Numbered from the stretch's first letter, positions 11,058 through 23,237 are shown. The stretch: 64,000 nucleotides of DNA from Pseudomonadota bacterium (GCA_018241525.1 JAFEDR010000011.1:1-64000); one strand, 5' to 3'. Notes: generated from the letters alone by a model not told the origin. Numbers and translations are program-made.

Positions 11058-12227
11058 GTGGCCGTGAACCGCCTCTGGCGCCGCGCGCGCGGTCCGCTGA
11101 CGGACTTCCTGCGCCTCGAGGCGGCGGCCGGCGCGTGCCTGGTCCTCGCCACGCTCGCGGCGCTCGCGCTCGCCAATTCCCCGGCGCAGGGCCGCTACCA
11201 GGCGCTGCTCGCCTGGCCGGTCGGCGGCCACGCGCTGCTCGGCTGGGTCAACGACGGGCTGATGACGCTCTTCTTCCTGCTGGTCGGGCTCGAGATCAAG
11301 CGCGAGTTCCTGGCCGGCGAGCTGCGCACGCGCCGGCGCGCGGCGCTGCCGGCGATCGCCGCGCTGGGCGGCATGCTCGTGCCCGCCCTGCTCTACCTCG
11401 CCGTCGTCCGCGGCGAGCCGGCGCTGGCGCGCGGCTGGGGCGTGCCGACCGCCACCGACATCGCCTTCGCGCTCGGCGTGCTGGCGCTGCTCGGCCCGCG
11501 CGTGCCGCGCTCGCTGAAGGTCTTCCTGACGGCACTCGCGACCCTCGACGACCTCGGCGCGATCGTGCTGATCGGGGTCTACTACGCCGCGGCGCCGTCG
11601 TGGCCGGTGCTGGCCGGCGCCCTCGGCGCCTTCGCCGTGCTGCTGATCCTGAACCGGCGCGGCGTGACCCGGCTCGCGCCCTATCTCGCGGTCGGCGCGG
11701 TGCTGTGGGCGCTGGTGCTCGCCTCGGGGGTGCACGCGACGCTCGCCGGCGTCGCGCTGGCCGCCACCATCCCGCTCGGTGAGGTGGGCGAGGCGGGACC
11801 GCTGCGGCGGCTCGAGCATGCGCTGCATCCGTGGGTCGCGTTCCTGGTGCTGCCGCTGTTCGCGCTCGCGAACGCCGGGCTGCCGTTCGGCGGCGCGAGC
11901 GGGGCCGGCGTGCTGCCGCTCGCGATCGCGACCGGGCTGCTCGTCGGCAAGCCGCTCGGCGTGCTCGGCGCGACGGCGCTCGCCGTGCGCCTCGGGATCG
12001 CGGAGCCGCCCGCCGGTTCGACCGGGCTCGAGCGGCTCGGCGTCGCGCTGCTGTGCGGGATCGGCTTCACGATGAGCCTGTTCATCGGCGGCCTCGCCTT
12101 CGAGGCCCCGGGGCGCGGCGACGCGGTGCGCCTCGGCGTCCTCGGCGGCTCGCTGGCGGCGGCGCTGCTCGGGCTCGCCGTGCTCGTGCTCGCGGCGCGA
12201 CGCCGGGACCGGCGCGGCGCCGGGTAG
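11058..12227 (+). CDS. nhaA: Na+/H+ antiporter NhaA
   Basis: NhaA exchanges sodium for protons at the inner membrane and supports pH and salt homeostasis. The 389-residue protein has about a dozen hydrophobic segments. The key aspartates are present: D134 in PTATDIAFALG and the pair D164/D165 in ATLDDLGAI. Length equals the family norm. It starts with GTG at 11058, 19 bp after the regulator gene, so it may be read through from that operon. It converges on mutT with an 18-bp gap. Confidence 0.96.
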   Translation: MAVNRLWRRARGPLTDFLRLEAAAGACLVLATLAALALANSPAQGRYQALLAWPVGGHALLGWVNDGLMTLFFLLVGLEIKREFLAGELRTRRRAALPAIAALGGMLVPALLYLAVVRGEPALARGWGVPTATDIAFALGVLALLGPRVPRSLKVFLTALATLDDLGAIVLIGVYYAAAPSWPVLAGALGAFAVLLILNRRGVTRLAPYLAVGAVLWALVLASGVHATLAGVALAATIPLGEVGEAGPLRRLEHALHPWVAFLVLPLFALANAGLPFGGASGAGVLPLAIATGLLVGKPLGVLGATALAVRLGIAEPPAGSTGLERLGVALLCGIGFTMSLFIGGLAFEAPGRGDAVRLGVLGGSLAAALLGLAVLVLAARRRDRRGAG

Positions 12228-12246
12228 CGGGTCGCGGGCTCGGGCC

Positions 12247-13125
12247 CTAGAGCCGGCCGATCGCGATCGGCCGAGCCGGCCGATAGCGGCCGGTGGCGCC
12301 GGCGGCACCCTCGAGCGCCGCGGCCGCCTCGTCCAGGTACCACGGCAGGCCGGCCTCGGCGACGGCGCTAAGCGGCGCGCGCTCGGCGGCCCTTGCCGGC
12401 AGCAGCAGGAAGTCGGCGCCCTCGGCGGCCGCCCGTGCCGCCTCCGTCGGCGAGCCGAGCAGGCGACCCGTCAGCGTGCCGAGCGCATCGTGCGCCACCG
12501 CATGCGGCCGCGAGTACACGCTGCCGGCGCCGCCGGCCGGCGGTGCGCGCGGGTCGAGCACGAAGACCAGGTCGCCGTGCTCCTCGAGGCGCCGCACGAC
12601 GCCGAGATCCGCGGGCAGGGCTTCGACCAGCCAGGCGACCCGGCCGGACCGCGGCCCGGCCGGGACGTGCTCGGCGAGCGGTTCGTCGGCAGGCACGCGC
12701 ACGAACTCCGGCGGCAGCAGCAGCGCCGTCACAAGCGGCCGGTCGGCCTCGAGGATGTCGGCGGCCAAGAGCTGCTCGCGCGTGCACCAGCGCAGCCGCT
12801 GGCCGTCGAGGCCGGCGGGCGTGCCCTGCCACGCCGTCACCCGCCAGCAGTCGATGTGCACGGCCGCCGCTGCGCCGGGATAGCGATGCCGCACCGTGAG
12901 CAGCGGCGCGGCCGCGACGACCTCGATGCCGAGCTCCTCGGCGAGCTCGCGGGCGAGCGCGGCGCGGGGCGCTTCGCCGGGTGCGCGCTTGCCGCCCGGG
13001 AACTCCCAGCGGCCGGCGAAGGACTTGCCGGCGGGCCGCTCGGCGATCAGGACGCGGCCGTGCGCGTCGCACAGCGCGCCGGCGACGACCTCGAGCGGCG
13101 GCCCGCCGGCCTGCGCGCCGGTCAT
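12247..13125 (-). CDS. mutT: MutT-type 8-oxo-dGTP hydrolase fused to a degenerate ThiE/TenI-like domain
   Basis: The N-terminal 135 residues form a Nudix domain with a complete Nudix box (G45 to I67, with R59 E60 and E63 E64), as in MutT, which removes oxidised dGTP. Residues about 150-292 look like a shortened thiamine-phosphate-synthase/TenI-like barrel. I see no intact pyrophosphate-binding motif, so thiamine synthesis is unlikely. This MutT-ThiE-like fusion is known in pseudomonads and relatives. It lies 7 bp downstream of secA in the common secA-mutT arrangement. Confidence 0.9.
   Translation of the reverse strand: MTGAQAGGPPLEVVAGALCDAHGRVLIAERPAGKSFAGRWEFPGGKRAPGEAPRAALARELAEELGIEVVAAAPLLTVRHRYPGAAAAVHIDCWRVTAWQGTPAGLDGQRLRWCTREQLLAADILEADRPLVTALLLPPEFVRVPADEPLAEHVPAGPRSGRVAWLVEALPADLGVVRRLEEHGDLVFVLDPRAPPAGGAGSVYSRPHAVAHDALGTLTGRLLGSPTEAARAAAEGADFLLLPARAAERAPLSAVAEAGLPWYLDEAAAALEGAAGATGRYRPARPIAIGRL
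12254..12273. terminator. 20-bp perfect palindrome between convergent nhaA and mutT
   Basis: A perfect GC-rich palindrome lies at the extreme 3' end of mutT, just after the nhaA stop. It could form a hairpin in both transcripts at the convergent junction. There is no T-run, so intrinsic termination is uncertain. Confidence 0.3.
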
Positions 13126-13132
13126 CGGCCGC

Positions 13133-15895
<2,763 letters not shown>

Positions 15896-15953
15896 GGGTC
15901 ACGGTCCTTGGGGGCGGCCCCCGGGGCGGGGGGTCGCGCGGGAAAAGTCGCGC

Positions 15954-15959
15954 ATTGTA
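15954..15959 (-). promoter_or_regulatory. Candidate -10 box of the secA promoter
   Basis: TACAAT on the minus strand (five of six consensus) lies 58 bp before the secA start in the 159-bp gap after the M23 gene. No convincing -35 box is seen. A 6-bp hairpin at about 15967-15984, followed by TCCTT on the minus strand, may be the weak end of the M23 transcript. Confidence 0.35.
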
Positions 15960-16054
15960 CTAAGGAGCGGGCGGTACTGCCCGCGGACGGTCCGGCCCCG
16001 GCGGCAGGAGCCGCGGGCCCGGGATCGACCGGCCGCGGCGTCGCCGGGCGGGTC

Positions 16055-17011
16055 TCAGCGGCGCACGGCCGCGAGCGGGGGGGTCGCGTTCTGGTTGATG
16101 AACGCCATCGGGTCCACGGGGCTGCCGTCGCGCAGCACCTCGAAGTGCACGTGCGGGCCGGTCGAGTGCCCGGTGGAGCCGACCAGTGCCAGCACCTGGC
16201 CCTTCTGGACCGTGTCGCCGGCCTTCACCAGGACCTTGGAGTTGTGCCCGTAGCGGGTCACGTAGCCGTTGCCGTGGGTGATCTCGACGAGGTTGCCGTA
16301 GCCCATGTGCTCGCCGGCCCAGGTCACGACCCCGGTCGCCACCGCCATGACCTCGCCACCGGCCTCGCCGGCGAAGTCGACGCCGGGGTGGAAGGCGGTG
16401 TAGCCGGTGAACGGGTCGACGCGGCTGCCATAGAAGGAGGAGATGAAACCGGACTGCACCGGCCGGCCGGTCGGGTAGACCTCGGCCCGCAGCTCGCGGG
16501 TCTGGATCAGGTTCTCGAGGGCGCCGAGCTGGCGCTCGCGGTCGGAGAGCTGGTCGGAGAGGCGATCGAGCATGTCCGACAGCAGCGGCACGCTCGCCGG
16601 CCGGCCGCTCTTGTCCGAGACGTCGAGGCCGCCGATCGGCGGGGCGCTCTCGAAGTCGAACTCGCCCTTCTTGAGCCCGGCCATGTCGGTCAGGCGCTTG
16701 CCGAGCGCGTCGAGGCGGATCACGTGGGCGTTCATCTGGCCGACCCGCATCGCGAGCGCATCGACCTTCTGCTGCAGCAGCTGGCGCGCCGCCTCGACCT
16801 CCTGGCGCTGATGCGCGAGGTCCTGGGTCCAGCGCCGGAGCTCGCGGCCTGGCTCGTTCGAGGCCCACTGGGCGCCGATCCAGGAGCCGGCGGCGAACAC
16901 CCCGCCGAAGAGCACCAGCACGACCGTCAGCGCCACGGCCAGGAACAGCGGCGAGCGCAGGTCGAACTGCCGCGCCCGGCCCTGGTGCCGGCTGAAGACG
17001 ATGATGTTCAT
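16055..17011 (-). CDS. M23 family metallopeptidase (LytM-type, membrane-anchored)
   Basis: The 318-residue protein has one N-terminal transmembrane segment (about 22-45), a coiled coil (about 55-110) and a C-terminal LytM/M23 domain. The zinc ligands and catalytic residues are visible: H208 and D212 in HPGVD, and H287 and H289 in HVH. M23 enzymes of this layout are murein endopeptidases or amidase activators, facing the periplasm. The same gene lies between secA and dciA-lpxC in pseudomonads. The ATG at 17011 is chosen because it precedes the membrane anchor; the open frame continues through the leader, which holds a riboswitch. Expression is therefore probably c-di-GMP responsive. Confidence 0.93.
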   Translation of the reverse strand: MNIIVFSRHQGRARQFDLRSPLFLAVALTVVLVLFGGVFAAGSWIGAQWASNEPGRELRRWTQDLAHQRQEVEAARQLLQQKVDALAMRVGQMNAHVIRLDALGKRLTDMAGLKKGEFDFESAPPIGGLDVSDKSGRPASVPLLSDMLDRLSDQLSDRERQLGALENLIQTRELRAEVYPTGRPVQSGFISSFYGSRVDPFTGYTAFHPGVDFAGEAGGEVMAVATGVVTWAGEHMGYGNLVEITHGNGYVTRYGHNSKVLVKAGDTVQKGQVLALVGSTGHSTGPHVHFEVLRDGSPVDPMAFINQNATPPLAAVRR

Positions 17012-17051
17012 GGCCGTCGCTCCAAACACGCCTCCGGACGGGACGACAACG

Positions 17052-17129
17052 GGACTCCGGCAACCGATCGGTGGCCCGACCGGCCGCTCACGCAGTCCCG
17101 GCGTCCACGCCGGGAGGGTTTGGCCATCC
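17052..17129 (-). other. Possible degenerate second GEMM-like element in the M23 leader
   Basis: Between the riboswitch and the ATG, the minus strand again shows an AAACC element, a long P2-like hairpin (7-bp stem at 17097-17114 with a four-base loop), a GGGAC segment, and a closing GGTTGCC. The span is about 70 nt, like the first aptamer. The P2 loop is not a GNRA loop and the GCAAAGCC core is altered. It may be a decayed aptamer, an expression platform, or chance. Confidence 0.25.
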
Positions 17130-17270
17130 GCGCAGTAACGGGCCCGAGGACCCCTGCGCATCCGGCGCTCGCGAACGGCGACGCGCGGCCTGCCGTTCCC
17201 ATCTTGACCGGGCCTTCGGAGCACGCCCCGCTGGACGCGCGATGATCCGGGACCCCGACGAATCGGTTCG

Positions 17271-17356
17271 TCATCTCTGGCAACCCCGCTGTCGTAGCTT
17301 TCGCCGTAGACCGGTGGCTTTGCGTCCCCGCCTTTCGACGGGTTTGCCCTTGTGCA
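17271..17356 (-). ncRNA. Cyclic di-GMP-I riboswitch (GEMM-I aptamer)
   Basis: Read on the minus strand, the leader contains GGGCAAACC, then a P2 stem capped by a GAAA tetraloop, then GGGGACGCAAAGCC, then a P3 arm, and finally GGGGTTGCC pairing back to GGCAA. These are the conserved blocks of the class I c-di-GMP aptamer in correct order and spacing. It lies about 260 nt before the M23 peptidase start. No T-run terminator follows, so control may be translational, Rho-linked, or through the structured sequence further down. Confidence 0.9.
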
Positions 17357-17365
17357 GCGGGGCGG

Positions 17366-17395
17366 ACTATGCAACAAAAACCCTCGGTGGAACAA
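17366..17395 (-). promoter_or_regulatory. Candidate promoter of the riboswitch-M23 transcript
   Basis: On the minus strand TTGTTC (17390-17395) and CATAGT (17366-17371) are 18 bp apart. The implied start site near 17359 would place the aptamer at the very 5' end of the RNA, as is usual for riboswitches. The boxes match consensus only moderately. Confidence 0.4.
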
Positions 17396-17436
17396 CCACT
17401 TTAGTCATTTTTTGGGACATAGGTCCGCCATCCCAG

Positions 17437-17742
17437 ATGCGAAAAGCAAGGTCGGTCAGCGAGTTATTGGCGGAAGGTAAGGCGGCACTGGAACGCCTCA
17501 AATCGGGGGCCGCCGCGGCCGGGGAGGCGCTTGCTGCGCTGCAGCGCACCCTGCCGGCCGAGCTCGCCGATCACGTGTTCAGCGCTGTCCTGGACAAAGA
17601 GGGGCAGCTGACGGTCGTCGCCGACTCGGCCGCCTTCGCGACGCGGATCCGCTTTGAGCTTGCCGAACGGGACGCGGCGTTGAGCGCCGCCCTGGGCAGC
17701 CCGGTCGCGCGCGTGGTGGTGCGGGTCCGCCCCCGCCCCTGA
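17437..17742 (+). CDS. dciA: DciA, DUF721 replicative helicase loader-type protein
   Basis: The 101-residue product is a DUF721/DciA protein, the ancestral factor that assists loading of the DnaB helicase in bacteria lacking DnaC. The N-terminal helical stretch (residues 1-35) is followed by the KH-like beta-alpha domain (about 35-100). The start is the ATG at 17437; the frame is open upstream but crosses the riboswitch region on the opposite strand. Its position between lpxC and the M23 peptidase matches pseudomonads. It is convergent with lpxC (19-bp gap). Confidence 0.85.
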   Translation: MRKARSVSELLAEGKAALERLKSGAAAAGEALAALQRTLPAELADHVFSAVLDKEGQLTVVADSAAFATRIRFELAERDAALSAALGSPVARVVVRVRPRP

Positions 17743-17761
17743 CGGGGCCGCGGGAGGCGGA

Positions 17762-18676
17762 TCAGTGGCCGACGGCGGCCGCCGGCACGTAGGAGATCGG
17801 CGCCTCGCGCAGGTCCCGGAAGGTGACCTCCTCCCAGGCCGACTCGTCCGCGATCAGCGCGCGCAGCAGCCGGTTGTTGAGGCCGTGCCCCGACTTGTAG
17901 CCGCTGAACTCGCCGATCAGGCTGTGCCCGAGCAGGTACAGGTCGCCGATCGCGTCCAGGATCTTGTGCTTGACGAACTCGTCCTCGTAGCGGAGGCCGT
18001 CCTCGTTCAGCACCTTAAAGTCGTCGAGCACGATCGCGTTGTCGAGCGTGCCCCCGAGGGCGAGGTTGCGCGCCCGCAGGTACTCGAGGTCGCGCATGAA
18101 GCCGAAGGTGCGGGCGCGGCTGACCTCGCGCAGGAACGAGGTCGTCGAGAAGTCCATCGACGCCTTCTGCGAGTGGCGCCGGAAGATCGGGTGGTCGAAC
18201 TCGATCTCGAAATTGACCTTGAAGCCGTTGAACGGGTCGAAGCGCGCCCACTTGTCGCCGTCGCGGACCTCGATGCGCTTGCAGATGCGCACGAAGCGCT
18301 TGGCGAGCGTCTGCTCCTCGATGCCGGCCGACTGCAGCAGGAACACGAACGGGCCCGCGCTGCCGTCCATGATCGGGATCTCGGGCGCGCTGACCTCGAC
18401 GAACGCGTTGTCGACGCCGAGGCCCGCGAACGCCGACAACAGGTGCTCGACGGTGCTGACCTTGACGTCGCCGTTGATCAGCGTGGTGCCGAGCGTCGTC
18501 TCGCCGACGTTCTCGGCGCGCGCCGCGACGTCCGGCGCGTCCGCGAGATCGGTGCGGCGGAAGATGATGCCGCTGTTCGGCGGCGCGGGCCGCAGGGTCA
18601 TGTAGACCTTCTGACCCGAATGCAGGCCGACGCCCGTGGCGCGGATCGAGTTCTTGAGCGTGCGCTGGTTCAGCAT
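17762..18676 (-). CDS. lpxC: UDP-3-O-acyl-GlcNAc deacetylase LpxC
   Basis: LpxC is the zinc deacetylase that commits UDP-GlcNAc to lipid A. The 304-residue product has the zinc ligands H78 (STVEHLL), H237 and D241 (VKHKILD), plus the general acid H264 (SGHG). The ATG at 18676 gives the standard MLNQRTLKN opening. No good ribosome-binding site precedes it, and an in-frame GTG about 15 bp upstream is an alternative. It is the last gene of the mra/dcw block, 297 bp after ftsZ, as in E. coli and Pseudomonas. Confidence 0.97.
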   Translation of the reverse strand: MLNQRTLKNSIRATGVGLHSGQKVYMTLRPAPPNSGIIFRRTDLADAPDVAARAENVGETTLGTTLINGDVKVSTVEHLLSAFAGLGVDNAFVEVSAPEIPIMDGSAGPFVFLLQSAGIEEQTLAKRFVRICKRIEVRDGDKWARFDPFNGFKVNFEIEFDHPIFRRHSQKASMDFSTTSFLREVSRARTFGFMRDLEYLRARNLALGGTLDNAIVLDDFKVLNEDGLRYEDEFVKHKILDAIGDLYLLGHSLIGEFSGYKSGHGLNNRLLRALIADESAWEEVTFRDLREAPISYVPAAAVGH

Positions 18677-18733
18677 GCGGAGGTCAGCCACCGACGTCGT
18701 GCCGGGACCGGGGGCTCGGCGAGTGGCCCGCAC

Positions 18734-18761
18734 CCTATCACAGGCTCGAAAATCGCCACAA
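18734..18761 (-). promoter_or_regulatory. Candidate lpxC promoter
   Basis: TTGTGG (18756-18761) and GATAGG (18734-18739) on the minus strand are separated by 16 bp in the ftsZ-lpxC gap. Matches are modest. The gap is the only long non-coding stretch inside the cluster, which fits a separate lpxC transcript. Confidence 0.35.
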
Positions 18762-18942
18762 GCCGTTGAGCTTGCAAAGAATCGTCGGCTGCGACGGACG
18801 GCACATTCAAAACGGCCGGCGGCACGGGCCGCGCCGGACCGTCGCCGGATGACGACAGTCTCGGCTCGGCGCTGCGCCGGGCCCTGAGCCGGCCGCGCGC
18901 CAGCGCGTTCACGCGCCGCTCGTCGCGCATCGCTCGCCTCCC

Positions 18943-18966
18943 GGCGCGGGCCACGCGGCCCGCGCC
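18943..18966 (-). terminator. Hairpin after ftsZ
   Basis: A perfect 10-bp GC stem with a four-base loop starts 8 bp past the ftsZ stop. It lacks a T-run, so it could be a weak terminator or an mRNA 3'-end stabiliser. The remainder of the 297-bp gap (18677-18973) shows only the lpxC promoter candidate. Confidence 0.4.
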
Positions 18967-18973
18967 CCCGCCC

Positions 18974-20170
18974 TCAGTCCGCCTGGCGCCGCAGGAACGC
19001 CGGGATGTCCAGCATGTCGTCCGACTCCAGGTCCGGGCGGCTCAGCCCGTCGCCCACCGCGGCCTTGCGGATCACCGCCGGCTTGTCGTAGCTGTCGTAG
19101 TTGGGCGCCGCGACCGACGGCTCGTGGCGCGCGCGCGGCACCGTCCGGAGCTTCTTGTCGCTCGCGTCGGCGACGTGGCGGACCGCGACCGGCGGCTGCA
19201 CCATGCGCATCGTCGGCTTGCCGAGGCCGGTGGCCACCACCGTGACCCGGAGCTCGTCCTGCATGTCGGGCTCGATCACGGTGCCGACCACGACCGTCGC
19301 GTCGTCGCTCGCGAACTGCTTGACGGTGTTGCCGACCTCCTCGAACTCGCCGATCGCGAGGTCCATGCCGGCGGTGACGTTGACGAGGATGCCCTGCGCA
19401 CCGGCGAGGTTGATGTCCTCGAGCAGCGGGCTCGACACCGCCATCTCGGCCGCGAGCCGCGCCCGCTCCTCGCCGGTGGCGTGGCCGGTGCCCATCATCG
19501 CCATGCCCGTCTCGCTCATCACCGTGCGCACGTCGGCGAAGTCGACGTTGATGAGTCCCGGCCGGGTGATCAGCTCGGCGATGCCCTGCACCGCGCCCTG
19601 CAGCACGCCGTTCGCCGAGGTGAACGCGTCGAGCAGCCGGGTCTTCGGTCCGAGCACCGACAGCAGCTTCTGGTTCGGGATCGTGATCAGCGAGTCGACG
19701 TACTTGCCGAGCTCGCCGATGCCCTGCTCGGCGATACCCATGCGCTTGGAGCCTTCCATCGTGAACGGCTTGGTGACGACTGCCACCGTCAGGATGCCGA
19801 GCTCCTTGGCCACCTGCGCGACCACCGGCGCCGCACCGGTGCCGGTGCCGCCGCCCATGCCGGCGGTGATGAACAGCATGTCGCAGCCTTCGATCAGCTC
19901 GACGACCCGGTCGCGGTCCTCCATCGCCGCCTGGCGACCCACCTCGGGGTCGGCACCGGCGCCGAGGCCCTTGGTGATGTTCGTGCCAATCTGCAGCGTG
20001 GTCTTGGCCTTCGACTTCTTCAGCACCTGCGCATCGGTGTTGAGGCAGACGAAGTCCACGCCCTCGATGCCCGCGAGCAGCATGTGGTCGACGGCGTTGC
20101 AGCCGGCGCCACCGACGCCCAGCACCTTGATCACGGCACTCTGGCTGTAGGCATCCATTAGTTCGAACAT
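18974..20170 (-). CDS. ftsZ: Cell division protein FtsZ
   Basis: FtsZ is the tubulin-like GTPase that forms the Z-ring. The 398-residue protein has the GTP-binding loop GGGTGTG (106-112) and ends with the conserved C-terminal peptide DIPAFLRRQ, which binds FtsA, ZipA and ZapD. The ribosome-binding site AGGAAGGAG (20177-20185) directly abuts an ATG at 20176 but lies 6 bp from the ATG at 20170. The MFEL start at 20170 is therefore preferred. Confidence 0.98.
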   Translation of the reverse strand: MFELMDAYSQSAVIKVLGVGGAGCNAVDHMLLAGIEGVDFVCLNTDAQVLKKSKAKTTLQIGTNITKGLGAGADPEVGRQAAMEDRDRVVELIEGCDMLFITAGMGGGTGTGAAPVVAQVAKELGILTVAVVTKPFTMEGSKRMGIAEQGIGELGKYVDSLITIPNQKLLSVLGPKTRLLDAFTSANGVLQGAVQGIAELITRPGLINVDFADVRTVMSETGMAMMGTGHATGEERARLAAEMAVSSPLLEDINLAGAQGILVNVTAGMDLAIGEFEEVGNTVKQFASDDATVVVGTVIEPDMQDELRVTVVATGLGKPTMRMVQPPVAVRHVADASDKKLRTVPRARHEPSVAAPNYDSYDKPAVIRKAAVGDGLSRPDLESDDMLDIPAFLRRQAD

Positions 20171-20213
20171 GTGCATCTCCTTCCTGTGAAGCGGATAAGT
20201 CGCGATCTCGTTC

Positions 20214-21452
20214 TTAGAAGTAGCCCTTGAACCAATCCTTCATTCGCTGAAGCGTTCCTTCGACGCTTACGCCGCCCGGGGCGTGCTCGCCCGGCGGCAC
20301 GAACTGCTGCGCGCGCGCGTACATCAGGAGCCCGACGCCGGTGGCGTGCACGGGGTTGCGGATCACGTCGCCGAGGCCGGCCACGCCGTGCGGCACGCCG
20401 AGCCGCACCGGCACGTGGAACACCTCCTCGGCGAGCTCGACCGCGCCCTCCATCTTGGCGCTGCCGCCGGTGATCACGAGCCCGGCGGCGATCGCCTCCT
20501 CGAAGCCGGAGCGCCGCAGCTCGTCACGGATCAGGTTGTAGAGTTCCTCGTAGCGCGGCTCGACGATCTCGGCGAGCGTCTGCCGCGCGAGGCGGCGCGG
20601 CGGACGGTCGCCGACGCTCGGCACCTCGATGGTCTCGTCGGGGTTCGCGAGCTGGCTGAGCGCGCAGGCGTAGCGGATCTTGATGTCCTCCGCGTACTGG
20701 GTCGGCGTGCGCATCGAGACGGCGATGTCGTTCGTGACCTGGTCGCCGGCGATCGGGATGACCGCCGTGTGGCGCAGCGCGCCGCCCGAGAACACCGCGA
20801 GGTCGGTGGTGCCGCCGCCGATGTCGACCAGGCACACACCGAGGTCCTTCTCGTCGTCGGTCAGCACCGCGTGGCTTGACGACCACTGCTCGAGCACGAT
20901 GTCCTCGACCTCGAGGCCGCAGCGCTGCACGCACTTGACGATGTTCTGCGCGGCGCTCTCGGCGCCGGTCACGATGTGCACGCGCGCCTCGAGCCGCACG
21001 CCGGACATGCCGATCGGGTCGCGGATGCCCTCCTGGCTGTCGATGATGTATTCCTGCGGGATCACGTGCAGGATGCGCTGATCGGCCGGCATCGCCACCG
21101 CCTGCGCGGCGTCCATCACGCGCGCGATGTCACCCGGCGTGACCTCCTTGTCCTTGATCGCGACGATGCCGTGCGAGTTGAGGCTGCGCACGTGGCTGCC
21201 GGCGATGCCGGTATAGACGGCGTTGATCTCGACGCCGGCCATCAGCTCCGCCTGCTCGACCGCGCGCTGGATCGACTGCACGGTCGAATCGATGTTGACC
21301 ACCACGCCGCGCTTCAGGCCGCGCGACGGGTGCGAGCCGATGCCGATGACCTCGAGCTCGCCGTCGGGCTTCAGCTCGCCGACCAGCGCGACGACCTTCG
21401 AGGTGCCGATGTCGAGTCCGACGATGAGGTGGCGATCGGTGCGCTTAGGCAT
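20214..21452 (-). CDS. ftsA: Cell division protein FtsA
   Basis: FtsA is the actin-like ATPase that tethers FtsZ to the membrane. The 412-residue protein has the phosphate-binding motifs DIGTSKV near the start and [12 protein letters not shown] around residue 210, the [11 protein letters not shown] adenosine motif, and a C-terminal amphipathic helix ending in MKDWFKGYF. It overlaps ftsQ by 8 bp and lies 43 bp before ftsZ. Confidence 0.97.
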   Translation of the reverse strand: MPKRTDRHLIVGLDIGTSKVVALVGELKPDGELEVIGIGSHPSRGLKRGVVVNIDSTVQSIQRAVEQAELMAGVEINAVYTGIAGSHVRSLNSHGIVAIKDKEVTPGDIARVMDAAQAVAMPADQRILHVIPQEYIIDSQEGIRDPIGMSGVRLEARVHIVTGAESAAQNIVKCVQRCGLEVEDIVLEQWSSSHAVLTDDEKDLGVCLVDIGGGTTDLAVFSGGALRHTAVIPIAGDQVTNDIAVSMRTPTQYAEDIKIRYACALSQLANPDETIEVPSVGDRPPRRLARQTLAEIVEPRYEELYNLIRDELRRSGFEEAIAAGLVITGGSAKMEGAVELAEEVFHVPVRLGVPHGVAGLGDVIRNPVHATGVGLLMYARAQQFVPPGEHAPGGVSVEGTLQRMKDWFKGYF

Positions 21453-22281
21453 CTTGGTCCCGTTTGGTCTTGAGCGGCGTTTCCTCGTTCGTTGCCGGCC
21501 GCGCCTGCGGCGAGCCGGGCGTGCGCCAGCCGACGGTGAAGCCGTTGGAATAGCGCATGTCGAGGAAAGCGATGTCGTTCGGGCGGCCCGCGATCACCGG
21601 CGCACCCACCTTCAGAAAGCGCTCGACCCGTTCCTGCAGCTGGCGCCGGCCGAAGCGCACGTTGACGCCGTTGGCGAGGTCGAGGTCCCAGGCGCCGCGC
21701 GGATCGAGCTTGAGGGCACTGATGCGCAGCCCCGTCTCCAGCAGCTTCGGCTGCAGCTGGTAGAGCAGCTCGGCAACCTGATGCTCCGAGCCCTCCGGGC
21801 CGTCGAGGCGCGGCAGCTCCGGCGGCACGTGCCGCGCATCGCGCAGGAACAGCTCGCCGCGCGCGTTCACCAGCCCGGTCGCGCCCCAGCGCGCGGTGGC
21901 GCTCTGCTCGGTCACCTGGACCGCGACCGCGGCCGGCCAGCGGCGCTGCACGCGCGCCCGATCGACCCACGGCAGCGCCTCGATCGCCCGCTGCAGCGCA
22001 TCCAGGTTCGCCGTGACGAAGCCGCCGCGCAGGCGCGTACGCACCACCTGCTCGACGTCCAGCGGCGAGACGCGCTGGAAGGGCCCCGCGAGGTCGATGC
22101 GCCGGATCGGGCGGTCGAGCGCCAGCGCGATCGCGCCGGCGAGCCCCGCCAGCGCCGCGAGCCCCAGCAGCGGCGGCGCCAGGCGCCGCCACGGGATCCG
22201 CGGCAGCGCGAAGCGCCGCGACTTCTCGGTGCGGGCGCGGTTCTTCGCGCGGCGCGGCCAGAGGCTGGCGAGCGAGATCAC
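21445..22281 (-). CDS. ftsQ: Cell division protein FtsQ
   Basis: FtsQ is the bitopic divisome protein that recruits FtsB and FtsL. The 278-residue protein has a basic cytoplasmic tail, one transmembrane helix (about 34-55), a POTRA domain beginning with [10 protein letters not shown], and a beta domain. The start is GTG overlapping the ddlB stop (GTGA). Its stop lies inside ftsA. Confidence 0.95.
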   Translation of the reverse strand: MISLASLWPRRAKNRARTEKSRRFALPRIPWRRLAPPLLGLAALAGLAGAIALALDRPIRRIDLAGPFQRVSPLDVEQVVRTRLRGGFVTANLDALQRAIEALPWVDRARVQRRWPAAVAVQVTEQSATARWGATGLVNARGELFLRDARHVPPELPRLDGPEGSEHQVAELLYQLQPKLLETGLRISALKLDPRGAWDLDLANGVNVRFGRRQLQERVERFLKVGAPVIAGRPNDIAFLDMRYSNGFTVGWRTPGSPQARPATNEETPLKTKRDQDA

Positions 22282-23237
22282 GGCGCCCGCCCCGCGACGC
22301 TGGTCTCGAGGATCCGCCAGACGAGCTCGTCGAACTCGACGCCAGTGGCGCGCGCGGCCTTCGGCACCAGCGAGTGGCTGGTCATGCCGGGCGTCGTGTT
22401 CACCTCGAGCAGCCAGTTGCGGCCGGCCTCGTCGCGCATCACGTCGACGCGTCCCCAGCCGGCGGCGCCGGCGGCCCGGAAGGCGGCCAGCGCCAGCGCC
22501 CGCAGCGCCGCGTCGGCCTCGGGCTCGAGTCCCGGGCAGATGTACTGCGTGTCCTCGGCGACGTACTTGGCGTGGTAGTCGTAGTAGGCGCCGGCCGGCA
22601 CGATGCGGATCGACGGCAGTGCCTCGCCCTGCAGGATGCCCACGGTGTACTCGCCGCCGACGATCAGCGTCTCCATCAGCAGCTCGCCGGCGTAGCGGCG
22701 TGCGAGCTCGACGGCCGCCGGCAGCTCGGCGGCGGAGAACACCCGGCTGACGCCGACGCTCGAGCCCTCGAGCGAGGGCTTGACGATCAGCGGCAGGCCG
22801 ATGCGACCCGCCGCGGCCGCGACGTCATCGCCCGGCGCGAGCCGCTCGTAGCGCGGCGTCGGCAGGCCGCAGGCGAGCCAGACCTGCTTGGTGCGCACCT
22901 TGTCGAGGGTCAGCGCGGCACCGAGCACGCGCGAGCCGGTGTACGGCACGCCGAGCGCCTCGAGCAGTCCCTGCACGACGCCGTTCTCGCCGGCCGCGCC
23001 GTGCATGATGTTGAAGACCCGGTCGAAGCGGCGCGCCGCGAGCGCCGCCGTCAGCGCCGCGATGCCGTCGACGCCCTCGGCCGCGACGCCGCGGCGCCGC
23101 AGCGCCTCGAGCACGTTGCGGCCCGACTCGAGCGAGACCTCGCGCTCCGAGCTGTCGCCGCCGTACAGCACCGCGACCCGGCCGAACTCGGCGGCCGCGC
23201 GCACCGCGACCCGGCTGTCCTGACGAACGGCGGTCAT
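22278..23237 (-). CDS. ddlB: D-alanine--D-alanine ligase
   Basis: Ddl is the ATP-grasp ligase that makes D-Ala-D-Ala for the pentapeptide. The 319-residue protein opens with [19 protein letters not shown] and carries the ATP-grasp loops ([14 protein letters not shown]) and the catalytic C-terminal [11 protein letters not shown] segment. The ATG at 23237 overlaps the murB stop by four bases. Position between murB and ftsQ is canonical. Confidence 0.97.
   Translation of the reverse strand: MTAVRQDSRVAVRAAAEFGRVAVLYGGDSSEREVSLESGRNVLEALRRRGVAAEGVDGIAALTAALAARRFDRVFNIMHGAAGENGVVQGLLEALGVPYTGSRVLGAALTLDKVRTKQVWLACGLPTPRYERLAPGDDVAAAAGRIGLPLIVKPSLEGSSVGVSRVFSAAELPAAVELARRYAGELLMETLIVGGEYTVGILQGEALPSIRIVPAGAYYDYHAKYVAEDTQYICPGLEPEADAALRALALAAFRAAGAAGWGRVDVMRDEAGRNWLLEVNTTPGMTSHSLVPKAARATGVEFDELVWRILETSVAGRAP

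Noticed and set aside
17071..17436. Upstream extension of dciA, and of the M23 gene to 17395, as coding sequence.
   Set aside because: Both frames are open but run through the riboswitch and have no family similarity. The conserved proteins begin at 17437 and 17011.
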